From positions 13,159,001 to 13,223,000 of the forward strand of contig JAZBRI010000008.1 of NCBI GenBank assembly GCA_036874045.1: a stretch of 64,000 nt of DNA, read 5' to 3'. A program made the position numbers and the translations under genes. Below the pieces are notes generated by a model that saw nothing but the letters and a program-made list of their open reading frames with translations, was not told the origin of the DNA and did not search any database. This document shows, piece by piece, positions 13,270 to 24,107 of the stretch (its first letter is position 1; every line of letters starts with the position of its first letter). This DNA comes from Cymodocea nodosa. Taxonomy: Eukaryota; Streptophyta; Magnoliopsida; Alismatales; Cymodoceaceae.

Positions 13270-13647
13270 GTTTTACCACTCCAACTTCAAATCAAGATCT
13301 TTCTCTACAAAGGAACTAAACATATACTAGGAAACAAATCCACTTGAAATTTAGTAGAAGCACCAAGAACATTTTCAAGAGCAACAATAGCCACAACAGC
13401 AAGAACAATAATAACAACAAATAGACCAATAATTACAACAAGAGCAACAACACAAACAACATTCAATACAACAATAACTACATATAGATAGACATGTAGA
13501 AAACATACAGTAGCCTTCACAAGTCCATACTATAGACTTAGATAAAGATATAGTTGATCAAATAAATAGAGTTAGTATAGAAATAATACAAAAGATTTCA
13601 AACACTCTACTAGATATTTTTAGAAGATAAAGAGGCTTGTGAAAAAA
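13270..13647 (+). pseudogene. Element G accessory ORF, C-terminal remnant
   Basis: Matches the last part of F's accessory ORF: AAGATCTTTCTCTACAAAGG (F has the same phrase with one change), then a CAA/ACA-rich glutamine/asparagine stretch (13370-13480), then VDQINRVS and IFRR before AGAGGCTTGTGA. Several stops; no long frame survives. Confidence 0.65.
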
Positions 13648-13920
13648 TAAACATAAATTATATATTAAACAAAAACACTTATTGTAATTTGTTGCCAAAA
13701 ATAAATAACTATTTTATTTATTCAAATCTTTTATTTCTTGTAAATAGTTATTATGTATTCATGTTTATTTGTACAAGTTAAAGTTCTTTTTTAATTTATA
13801 TACTTAGAAAATTTTCTTCCTTACATGAGTTTTTTGATTTTTATAATGACAAAAAGGGAGAGAAAGATTATTTTAAAAGTTAAACTTATTAGATTTTGTC
13901 ATCATCAAAAAGGAGGAGAT

Positions 13921-15011
13921 TGTTAGGAATTTGGTTTTAATGATGAATATTTTTACTAAGTCTATAAATATGTCTAATAAAATCTAAGTATATCAATCAC
14001 ACAGTTAGGCATTAACATATTTTGAAAAGTTGTATAGTTATAAGTTAATGTTTCGAGTTAGTCGAAGAGTTATGTTAAAAACTCATATAGTTAAGTTATC
14101 TACATATGGTTTTTAAATGTTTTAAGTTTTCACATGTTTTCTATGTACATTCGGTAAAGAAAAATTGAAGAGTTAGATAACTGTTCAAGTTTTTATGCAT
14201 AGATGGATAATTATTCAAGTTCTTTTATATGACTAATGAAAAGTTAAGTTTTGTTGTTTCAGTCATGTGTTTTGCAGGTGGAAAACTCAAAGAGTTACAG
14301 ATAAATGTTTGAGTTTTTACAACCTTAAAAGATAAGTGTTTAACTAAAATGGCAATTTAGAAAATATATTCTACAATTCTCTAAAAAGAAGATTTTTGAT
14401 TGTTCTATGACAAGGGATCATGGAAATTCAAAAAGAAAGTGGAGATCGTGGAAATTCAAAAAAGATAGTGGAGATCATGAATGTGGATAATTTAAATTTG
14501 AATTAATACATGGGATCATGAATTATGGATTAAGTAGATGAACATGTTAAATGTGAAATTATAATTTTACTACTATAAATAAAGGGTACAAGCTGCACTT
14601 CATTCATCCCAAATTCAATAGAGAGAAATCCTTATATCAAATAGAAGAATCCCAATTGAGAGAAAGACCTATCTTAAAGAAGTCTTGGAGATTTGAAGAA
14701 AGAAGCAAAGAGATATAGAAGTGAAGCAAAGAGCCAAAAGAATCAAAAGTTAAGTGTAGAAGCTTAGGTTTGAAAAATAAAATTCAATCAAGGATAGAAT
14801 AAGGTTTATTTTATATTGAATTGTATCTCGAATTAAATTGTATCAAAATCGACAAGTAGGGAATTATGTTGTAAATGACTGTAAATTCTCACTTTATCAA
14901 TAAAAATTTTAGAATTACAAATAGTGAGTGTTTTTCACTCTTATTTTATCTACTAGAATTTAAAATTCTAAAGACACAATTCACCTCCCCTCTTGTGATA
15001 CTACGATCCAA
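13921..15011 (+). repeat. Element G 3' LTR (F family)
   Basis: Starts TGTTAGGAATTTGG directly after a polypurine tract and ends near CTACGATCCAATA, where F has ATCCTACA; the right end is eroded, so 15011 is approximate. It contains a TATA box (TATAAATA, 14574-14581) that is decayed in F's left LTR. It is followed at once by accessory-ORF sequence of another family. Confidence 0.82.
14574..14581 (+). promoter_or_regulatory. TATA box of G LTR
   Basis: TATAAATA followed by AAGGGTACAAGC; the equivalent position in the F left LTR reads CTAATAGAG, so the box is preserved only here. Confidence 0.6.
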
Positions 15012-15213
15012 TAGAGCTTATAGTAGCTTTTTATAGTAATTTGATATAAGAAAATAATAGTTTGAAAACTCAAGTTATTCAATAGGAGTTTACTTTATCT
15101 CTTGAGTTAATTTTTAATGTATTGGGATTAAGAAATGAAAGAGTTGTTGTGACAAATAGATTTGACATATTGGTTGTGAAAAGTTAAATCAAAACTTGTC
15201 TATTCAGAAAACT
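15012..15213 (+). pseudogene. Relic H: fragment of A/B-type accessory ORF
   Basis: The segment from GAGCTTATAGTAGC to about 15185 follows B 29948-30113 with small gaps: the region encoding ELIAAFYSN, EFILSPELIFEVLGLKNE and VVVTNRFDI. It lies between the end of the G LTR and the outer end of the C LTR, so it is a relic of the sequence into which C, and perhaps G, inserted. No usable frame. Confidence 0.6.
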
Positions 15214-17328
15214 TGTTTGATTTGTTTTTATGTATATATTAATAAATTCTTTTAGGATAAACAAACAAATTTTCACACAAATTAGATATTAAGTCCAATT
15301 TGTATTTTTAACTACAAGTGTACAATGTATATTATATTTGTGTGCAAGTACAGGTCAATTCAATAGAAATTGAGTATGAATTATGTACTATTTTGATTTT
15401 TATACTAGAGTTTATGTGTTCAATTAAGCTCTCCGTTAATTTACAGTTAACTCAATAGACTTAATTTGTGAAGTTATAGATAACTCAATAGAATATCCTC
15501 GTGGACTTAAGTTAACTCCACGAGCCTACCTAGTAACTTCTAGTTAAATGCTACTATTCATAGAAGAATTCGGTCATCCATTGGGCAGTTCCACAGAATG
15601 TAAATAACATCAATTAAACTTTTTAATGTTAGTTAATTTGAGATTTATCATTAATCAACACTAACATTCAGATATTTCGAACAATAACCATTAAGATTTT
15701 TTGTTAGCATTTTGTACAAATCAATTTCAATAATATATAAAACTATTTTCTATTTTTTGAATCAACTAAACATAAAACATTCAAAATACTAACAATGATA
15801 ACAATAATCATGATACAAAACAAATAATACAACACATAAATACTAAATATAAACATAGATAATTAGTTTTTTTGGTATTTTTGTTTTGATATGTTCCTAA
15901 GTTGAACGAAAGGTGAAATGTAAAAATTCTCTATAGACAGTAAAAACTTCTGTCACTACAAGCAATTTGATTACACCACTAAGAACTTAATCACTTACAA
16001 TCTCACCTCCTCTCCCTATAGAATCGTGAACCAAGACTTGTAAGTTGATCACCTCTTTAGTATATTGGCATCAACTCGAAACCAAGGCTAGAAGTTTTAC
16101 GATCTCTTGAGATATGAGTTGGTGCTTGGTGAAAATGGTTTCCCTTCCTGTGACACAATCACTCCTCATCGTAGTTGTCAATCACCATGTTTGGCTTGGA
16201 ATCAACCTCACATCTAGAAAGTATCCTCATAAACCTCTAATGGTTGGTGATTTTGGTGGTGTTGTGGAGCTTCAGGGAACTTTCGACACTTCCTGTAGTT
16301 AGCACGGTCCTCCATCTTCACATACACTTTTTCTTCATCTTTCTCCTCTTCTTTTATATTTTTTTCAATAGTAACTACTTCTACCTAAATGATCGGTTGG
16401 ATTTCCCTCATTTGTATTAACGATGGTGATTTCTTCTTCATTCCACGAGTTAATTCCTACATGATATGTGCAATCATGGTTTTCCTTCGAATTTCCTGTT
16501 TTTGCAATTGCTACAATGGCATGTTAGAAAATAACTAGTCTGTGGAGTTAGTGTAACTCAACAGACTTACTTTGTTGACTTAACTATAAAAACATGTGCA
16601 ATAAAAAAATAACTTATAAGCTTATAACACTAACACAACACATTACCTTAGTGTATATTCAAGTAACTCAACATGTATAGTTATGCTAACCTAATGAGTT
16701 AAACATGTGCAGCTTACATGACATAATAAAACATTTAAATTCACACGTGCATAATTCTAACTTACGAATAAAAAGATATTTTAGATAATTACAAACTATA
16801 AGTATCCGATGCTTATATGCATTTCGGATAGTTAGCATCTAACCTTCCAAAAGATAACTTAAGTCAAGTTTTTAGATCACGACACATGTCCTCATTAATT
16901 CTTATGATAAAAAAGGTATTTTGGATACTTGCAAACCTAACTATCTGATGGTTAGACAAATTTTGGATAGTTATCAGTTAACTTACAGAAAATCTACTTA
17001 AGTCATGTATTAAGGTTACAACACGTGTCCTTCATGAAATAATAAAGTATTCTTTAAGCATTCAAAACATAATTGTCCAGTATATGAAATGTAACTCTCC
17101 AAAATAACAAACATTTCAAATACTTAGGAATTACAAAGCCAATAACTCACCGACAGTTCAAAAATATATTTAATTAACACTAATTCCCTGAAATTATGTA
17201 GATTCTTTCATTGAGGCATATAATAGTGAAATTATAACATAATGGTTTAATTCTTAAAAGATAAGCTAAATATTATGCAATTAACCATTATTTAACCATT
17301 AATATTATGCACTTTTTCATTCTAAACA
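15214..17328 (-). repeat. Element C 3' LTR
   Basis: 2115 bp. On the minus strand it starts TGTTTAGAATG after the tract GTATGGGGGAAG and ends near CAAACA (15214). It is the inverse of D's LTR over most of its length. U3 (about 16750-17320) contains two copies of a roughly 130-bp unit with CGGATAGTTA/TAACTATC motifs, where D has one. 16525-16760 matches the A/B copia LTRs. The U5 half contains TTAACTCAATAGAC/TTAACTCCACGAG dyads near 15440-15530. Confidence 0.88.
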
Positions 17329-17340
17329 CTTCCCCCATAC
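17329..17340 (-). other. Element C polypurine tract
   Basis: Minus-strand GTATGGGGGAAG abutting the LTR start TGTTTAG; primer site for plus-strand DNA synthesis in LTR elements. Confidence 0.85.
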
Positions 17341-19254
17341 TTAACTTTTGCTAGTCCCTTAGCAAACTCATATGATCTAGTTAACACGTCTTTTTAAAGT
17401 GCTAAAACTATTTCTTTCTTTCATACATCAGTATTCCTTATGAAAAATATTTCTTCATTTTGTATCTTCAGAATACTAAGATTAGATTAATATAAAGATA
17501 TTCTATATAATTCAGTAATCTAATTTAACATTTTTTTCCTCTCCAACCTACAAATATATTTCAAACATATGTAAATTACATACAAAATATGCTAGCATCA
17601 CATAGGTGGTAGTTATATTATCAAATTTTTTCTTTTCTAACATCTGTTATCTTGAATTTTCCAATATGATTTCTAGAATAAATTTCAACTACATACGAAT
17701 CAAAACATAATTCAACTCAATATAATTAAAACAAGAAGAATAATGAATTGTATCTCAAATAAACAACTTCACAAGTCTAATTCTAGATTCATACTTCAAT
17801 AATCATAAATAACAGAGAATATACTCGATTCAAAAGATATTTGTATCTTCACAAAACACTTTTATCTTTTTAGAATAGTATATGCATATTTTTACTTTAA
17901 AAGTTAATTTGAAAAGCTTGAATCATAAAAGAGCTTTCTAGTGTACCCATGTATCGAGCTTTCAATCAATAATCCCAGATTTGATCAGGATCTTAGGTTG
18001 CTAGATTTAAAGAGTCCTTTTTTAGGTTAATAATCCTTACATACCTATCTACTCAAGTACAAAAGGCTCTTGATCAAGTAAATCAATAAACTCTCAAAGT
18101 TTTTCTCTTTGTCTTCTTTTTTTTCTTTTCAACATAGTATATATATGTATTTCATTAATACAAATGCAATAAAACACAAATCTCATATAATCCTACTTCT
18201 ACAATCAATTGAAAATTATGAATCCATATCAATAAGCTCATACTTTTTCTATAGTTTAATAAGATTTACACATAAATCATTCTACAAGTTTAATCAATCA
18301 AATTAAATGTATCCTTGATCATATGTATTTCATTTAATCCAAAAATCAACATTTTAGCTCTTTTAGGATTTCAGATAATTTCCTAAGTTTCAGTTAAGCA
18401 TTTCGATTTTCTTTTAAAATCGTGAAACAATTAAACTCATAAAATTTAGTAATAACATAAGATACTATATCTAGATTTGTATTAATAGTAAAATTTTGTA
18501 GCATCTTATATAAGATCCTAAATATAACATTCAAGTAGTTACAGTTCTCAAAAAAAAAAAAGATTCAGTTTCAGCTATCAGAAGATTTTAGATAATTTTT
18601 AAATAGTTATAGGAAATTTTGAAAAGTTACAGCAAAATTCATAAAAGATTTTCAGTTTCCATAAAAATTTGCTGGACAATCCTAATTCCTCTAATTAACA
18701 AGATTACTTCGATTTTAATCTAATTACCTCCCCCTATACCTACATTTTGCATTGTCCTCAATGTAAAAGATTTACAATAAATATAGTAAATGTTAGTAGG
18801 CATAAATATTGTTTCATTGACTTAGCACTTAACTAAATGAACATAATTCATTGAGTTAATAAATAAATCCACGAACTATGCTTGAATGTAAATTTAGGAT
18901 AAGTAATCAATTACATACATTGTTCTTTTGTATCTCCATTAATATCTTTTGCTGAAAAACTTTTCATTCACAAATAAAAGCAAAATATATAACAAAATAA
19001 CAACTAACAATAAAACATAAATTGTTAAATTAGTTCCTTGTGTGGAACCCAGGCTCCTATACCTTTTGTGGCTCACAAGTAAACTAGTTGGTTTCTCAGA
19101 ACAAATACCAACAAACTAGATTGATATTTTGTTTTTCCTTCTCTTTTTTTTCTTGTAAGATAAATAAAACATAAACAAAAAGTTTCTTTTTTCCAAAAAT
19201 AAATGCAAAATACACACAACGTTAAAAATACAAAATCACAATTTAAGAACATGA
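17341..19254 (-). other. Element C 3' UTR with copia-shared module
   Basis: Non-coding. Near 18730-18775 the minus strand reads CATTGAGGACAATGCAAAAT...TAGGGGGAGG, a phrase typical of Athila 3' regions. About 17540-18520 is the module shared with the copia spacers of A and B, including a hairpin (TAAGATACTA near 18459, TAGCATCTTA near 18500) and the phrases around GATTTGGGATTGTTG and GCTTGAATCATAAAAGAGC. No frame worth calling. Confidence 0.8.
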
Positions 19255-19732
19255 TTAAAAAGTATTGACAAATGGAATAAACATGTTAGTCCAAGCAAAA
19301 CCTTTAGGCATAATTCTTCTTGCTATTAATTCTGTTTTAAAGCAGTCTGCTTTCCTTTTTAACTTGTAAACTTGTAGTATGTTATCAACACTAAATACAA
19401 GTGTATTACCATTAATGAATTGAAATGTAGAAAGAGATCTTTTTCTGTTCCAATATAATGTAATTGTTTCTATTTCTACATATATTTCTTTTCCCACTTC
19501 CATTCATTTAGGTCTTTCATAATCCATATTTGAAATTTCATCGGTTCATCCCACCATCTTATTAGACATAAAGTAGGATCATCATATTCATTATACCACA
19601 CTCCAAATTGAATTTTATCATGTTCTGCAGATGGTGGTTCAGCTATATCATTAGGTATAGGTAATATTTCTATAAAGTCATCATCATAATTGTCTATGCT
19701 CACTATGTATAAATCAGATCTAAAAGCAATTG
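19255..19732 (-). pseudogene. F-box-associated protein, C-terminal part, in element C
   Basis: Continues upstream at 32775-33011 after removal of B. The frame reads FRSDLYIVSIDNYDDDFIEI..., then WYNEYDDPTLCLIRWWDE, KFQIWIMKDLNEWKWEK, then (after a frameshift of net 10 nt near 19490 relative to D) FINGNTLVFSVDNILQVYKLKRK and the stop near 19255. The order FDL - hydrophobic/acidic strand - L-C-L - IWIMKD...W - NG..L - YKLK is the usual layout of F-box-associated (FBA) domains in plant F-box proteins. It is cleaner than D's copy in this stretch (fewer nonsense codons). The N-terminal F-box, if present, lies outside the window with the rest of C. Confidence 0.75.
19728..19732 (+). repeat. Target-site duplication of element B, left copy
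   Basis: AATTG immediately before TGTTGAG; identical to 32770-32774. Confidence 0.95.
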
Positions 19733-21257
19733 TGTTGAGTATTTTTGTTTTGATGACGTGTGCTGAATGAAAATAATCATATTTGCTCAATTACTATTGC
19801 ATGTGAAAAGAAATTAAAATCATCAATTAATACATAAAAAGCTTACTGATATAAATACTTGTCTGTATTGGATCTGAAGTTAATAACTAATCGTTTCGTT
19901 GCATTAATTTCTCATTTAGCTAAACGTTAAGTTAACGTGTGTTTTTATTGAAAAGCATGATATGTTTTAATGTTATATCTTCTATATCATGAACAGTGCA
20001 CGTTTAGACAACTCGTTAAGTTAAAGGCTTAAAGGTTAAAATAGGTCACGTGATAACTCGTTAAGTTAATGAGTAAAAGAAGAGACGAACTCGTTAAGTT
20101 AGTGTTATACACGTGGTGAAATTATAAGTTACGAATGTTGTATTGTATCACATGAGGTGCACATGTTTAACTCGTTAAGTTAACATAACTAAACGTGTTG
20201 AGTTGTTATATTGAACACTAAGGCAACGTGTTAGGTTAGCGTTATAAACTTAAGTTGTTATTTTTGCACATGGTAAAATTCTTATTATAAAAACATTTGT
20301 TTATTACTGGTTCGTTGAGTTATCATAACACAACGAAGATGGTTCGTTGAGATAGCATAACACCACGGACTTAGTTCGTTGAGTTAGCTACAGTACTTGT
20401 CACGTGAAATAGCACATGGTGAACTCGTTAAGTTAGAAACGTTAAGTTATATATATATACTTGTGTTACTCATTTAGTTAACATTAAATTAACGACTTCT
20501 TATTACATTGATGAAAAATTTTTAGACGAGAAAGTTTATTTTCAGGAAATTTTTTCAGAGATCTAGGATTGATGATTAAAGAAAATTTGAAATATAAGCG
20601 TGGGTTAGAATGTGTGTGTTTCGATGAAGGAAAAAGAAAAGATGTGGAGAAGTGGAAAAATGGTAGTGGTTAAACGTGAAGGATATGCATGAAATGAAGA
20701 TATAGTATAAAAGGCATAGAATTCTCGTTGATCAATTTATCCTTGCACACAAAACAAAAAATCTTTTCAAGGATCAAACCATCCCTGCACACCAAAAGAA
20801 AAATCTTTTTCAGGGATCAAAAACACCTTTTCAGGAAAAATCTCTCAAGTGGAAAAAAGTTCAGTGAAGCATAAAAAAGTAAGATTTTCGTCATTGAAGA
20901 TTTGAAGTATCAGAAGAAAGCAAATTCGGTGAAGCATGAAAAGACAAGATATTCATCACTAAAGAATTGCTGAAGAAGAAAGATCTCGAACAGGGAGAAA
21001 GTTTTAAATTCCGTAAATTAGTTTTCTCTATTTGTAGTTATGAAATTGTTTAGATGATGCATGGTATCGAAATATAATTGCATCTACAATTTCTAAGGAG
21101 AATTGAATTGTATATTGTAATTGAAACCTTGAATAAAAATGATTATATGAAAACAATGTCTCGACTTGTTTTTGAGTTTTAAAGTTTCAATTATATTTCA
21201 GAAAATATTAAAAATACACAATTCACCCCCCCACTTGTGTAGCCATACGATCCTACA
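19733..21257 (+). repeat. Element B 5' LTR
   Basis: 1525 bp, TGTTGAG...CCTACA. It matches the 3' LTR with scattered substitutions, and lacks one roughly 46-bp unit (between two AACTCGTTAAGTTA repeats, near 20023) that the 3' LTR and A's LTR keep. G-boxes and dyads at 19990-20440; TATAAAAGG at 20706-20714. Confidence 0.96.
20706..20714 (+). promoter_or_regulatory. TATA box of B 5' LTR
   Basis: TATAAAAGG about 270 bp downstream of the last G-box/dyad unit; conserved in A and in B's 3' LTR (32208). Transcription would start shortly after. Confidence 0.7.
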
Positions 21258-21259
21258 AG

Positions 21260-21271
21260 TGGTATCAGAGC
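21260..21271 (+). other. Element B primer-binding site (initiator Met tRNA)
   Basis: TGGTATCAGAGC two bases after the LTR end; perfect match to the usual plant initiator-Met site. Confidence 0.96.
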
Positions 21272-21457
21272 TTTGTGAATAATCTTTGATATAAAATCGA
21301 TACCAACTTATTTAATATCATTGCTTATTCTACCTTCCTTGTTTTTAAACGGAAATTAATATTTGAGCATATGTTTAACTCTATTGATTTAAGGCTCAAG
21401 TTGTTTTAAAGTTTTTAGACTGTTTAAAATCAAATAGGTTGAAAAATCTAAGGTAAA

Positions 21458-23714
21458 ATGGCTATTGGAAATGGTAATTTTTCTTTATATGAAGGCCAAA
21501 ATCTTAATCGTCCTCCTTTATTTGATGGAATACATTTTGAATATTGGAAATATAGGATGACTGTTTTTCTTCAAAGTATAGATCATAAATTGTGGTTCAT
21601 GATTTCTAGACCATATACTCCGTTAACTACTCCTTATAATACTTGGACAATTACTGAAAAAGAAAATGAAACTCTAAATGCTAAGGGCTTAAATATTTTA
21701 TTTTGTGCAATGAGTTATGAATAGTTCAGTAAAGTGTCGGCATATAAATTTGCTTATGAGGTGTGGCATGCATTAGAAGTTTCACATGAAGGTACTTCTC
21801 AAGTTAAAGAGACAAAAATAAACATGTTGATTCATAAGTATGAACTCTTTAAGATGCATGAAGATGAAAATATTTCTAAGATGTTTTCCAGATTTCTTGA
21901 TATCATAAACTCTTTAAAATGTTTAGGAAAGAATTTTGAATAGAAGGATTTCGTGAGGAAAATTCTCAGATCCCTAAGTTCTAAATGGTCTCAGAAAGTA
22001 ACATCAATTGAGGAATCACGAGATTTAAATGTTTATACTATGAATGAACTTATAGGAAATTTAACAACTTATGAAGTTCAATTAAATGAATCATTGAGTC
22101 ACAACAAACTAAAAATGTAGAAAGAAATAGCCTTCGAAATTAATTCAGATTCTTATATATCTACTGATTCTGACGAGGATTTGATTTTGCTAACTAGGAA
22201 ATTCAAGAAAGCATGGAAAACTAGGAAACAGCAAAGGAACAAAAATGATAAACCCTCAATGTCAAAATAATTGAATGACAAGAATTCTTCATCCAGAAAG
22301 TATGTATGTTACAACTGTAAGAAACCTGGACATCTTTCTCCAGATTGCCCTATGAGGAAAAATGAAAAGCAAAGTAGGGCAAATTAGAAGAAGACGGCTC
22401 AGAAAACTCAGAAAAAGTTTTACAAGAAAAAGGCTTTGAAGGTCACTTGGGATGACATGTCTGAAGAGTCTGAATCTGAGGAATCAACATCAAAATCTTC
22501 ACATTCAGAAGGAGAACAAGAGTTAGAAGATGTTGCTCATGTGTGCTTCATGGCAGATGAGTCTGAGGTAATATCTGATCCTGAAAGTCATTCAGATTTC
22601 AACTTTGATTAATTATTATGTGCTTATCATGCATTATTACAAAAACTTAAAGTATGTAAACTAGAAAATAAGAATATTAGAAAATCTTCATCCATTATGG
22701 AAGAAGAAAATTGTTTCCTGTCTACTACTTTAGAAAAGTTTAAATGTGATAATGAAAATCATGCTAGAGATTTGCAAAAATTTAGATTTAATGAATGTAT
22801 CTTGCATGAACAAATACATAATATAAATGCTGAAAAATTAAAGTTAGAATCTGAAAATGAAATATTGAGAAACAATATAAATGAACTTGAATTAGAGATA
22901 GAAAAATTAAAACTGAGAGAGCAAGATTTAAATTCTACCTTTAAGAAATGGAATTTAAGTCAAACTAAGTTAGACAAACTAACTAGTACCCCTGCGGTGT
23001 CTTATAAATTTAGCTTAGGATTTGATTATCCTGAATATCCTAAATCTCAAGCCAATAAAGGATTTATTAGTTGCAGTTCAAGTAAATCTAAGACTAAAAT
23101 TCCTTTTATTATGAAACAAGGTAATAAATATGTAGAAGTAGGTACTTCAAGGGATGAATCAATGTGATAATATAAATCAATGTGATTTGTCAAATTGTAG
23201 TTCTAACATGACTATAAATGTTTCTAAAAATCTTGTTTTTTATTCTGGAAATTCAGTTTCTAATGTTTCTAAAATTTCAGACAATTGTAGTAAACTGAAA
23301 ATTCAGAAACTTAAGCATGTAATTCAATACACTGGTATTAGACCAATTACTCATTCTGCATGTGATAAAACAAAAAATTCTTGTGTAGAAAAAGATTTTG
23401 TATGTACGGAAAGTGTTAATACAAGTACAAAATCTTGGTATGAACTTATAGAAATGAATAAGCATGACCAAAATAAATTAACATCTGATAAAAATATGTT
23501 TGGTCTTGATTATACTACATCTGAAAACAAAAAGAATGATTGCAAAAGCAATAATGCTATATGTGAGTATGAAGCTAATGATAAATCAATAGTACTTACA
23601 ACTAATAAGAATATAAATGATAATGTTAAACTATTTTTAAATAAAAAGAAGAAATATGCGTTTAATGAACTTGGTCCTCAACAACATTGGGTACCAAGAA
23701 AAAGTTTTTCTTAA
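21458..23714 (+). pseudogene. gag: Element B gag and linker, broken
   Basis: Start ATG 21458 sits about 200 bp after the primer site and opens MAIGNGNFSLYEGQNLN; the copia gag domain follows (FEYWKYRMTVFLQSIDHKLW). The CCHC knuckle CYNCKKPGHLSPDCP begins at 22307. A coiled-coil-like acidic linker (ENEILRNNINELELEIEKLK) occupies about 22700-23000, and the region ends WVPRKSFS, TAA (23712-23714). In-frame stops: 21722, 21941, 22118, 22268, 22385, 22610. A 1-nt shift near 23160 separates two linker halves. At 21722, 21941 and 22385 A has CAG, CAG and CAA, so C-to-T change contributes to the decay. Confidence 0.9.
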
Positions 23715-23738
23715 TTTGTGTTGCAGGAGGAAACAACA

Positions 23739-24107
23739 TCAAAATAGATCTTGGAAAGTGAAGCGTCAACTCACATGACCGAACAAAAAAGTCTATTACA
23801 AAATCTTACAAATACCATGAAAGGAAGTGTAACATTTGGAAACAAAAGCAAAGATAAAATCATAGGTATGGGCAATGTTCAAATAACTCCTACTTGTGTT
23901 ATTTCGAATGTATTATATGTAGAAAACCTAGGATTTAATTTGCTGAGTGTCATAAAACTAATTGAAAATGGATATTATGTAGTGTTTGAAGATAATGTAT
24001 GAAAAATAATTGATAAAAATACAGATGAAATTAAGTTTATTGCTAAAAGAAAAGGTTCTGTATGTATTTTATCTTTACCTTCTGGTGCAGTTGATTTAAA
24101 TTCATGT
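23739..24107 (+). pseudogene. Element B protease and pre-integrase start, damaged
   Basis: Same frame as the linker and as downstream pol. The protease active site reads LESEASTHMT where A has LDSGASSHMT: both the catalytic Asp and the following Gly are changed, so this protease should be dead. The frame continues through MGNVQITPTCV and NLGFNLLSVIKL, then TGA (24000-24002) replaces the TGC of A. It abuts the intact integrase-RT frame. Confidence 0.85.

Larger units (their letters stand above)
13270..15011 (+). mobile_element. Element G: 5'-truncated copia element of the F family
   Basis: Plus-strand fragment. It matches the minus strand of F from inside the accessory ORF (F about 53820) through the 3' LTR. 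It holds the end of the accessory ORF, a polypurine tract copy (13842-13861), a second tract immediately before the LTR (AAAAAGGAGGAGAT, ending 13920), and the 3' LTR. The left limit is where similarity to F fades, so it is approximate. Confidence 0.8.

Noticed and set aside
13305-13520. Minus-strand frame with a Val/Ile-rich, membrane-like product
   Set aside because: Complement of the CAA/ACA-rich Q/N linker of element G; hydrophobicity is an artefact of reading GTT/ATT triplets.
16114-16302. Short plus frame inside the C LTR
   Set aside because: Not preserved in the matching part of the D LTR (34100-34320) and antisense to the element.
19033-19140. Possible tRNA-like sequence near GTGTGGAACCCAGGCTCC
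   Set aside because: No cloverleaf could be drawn; the same phrase occurs in D's 3' UTR (50400-50465), so it is element sequence.
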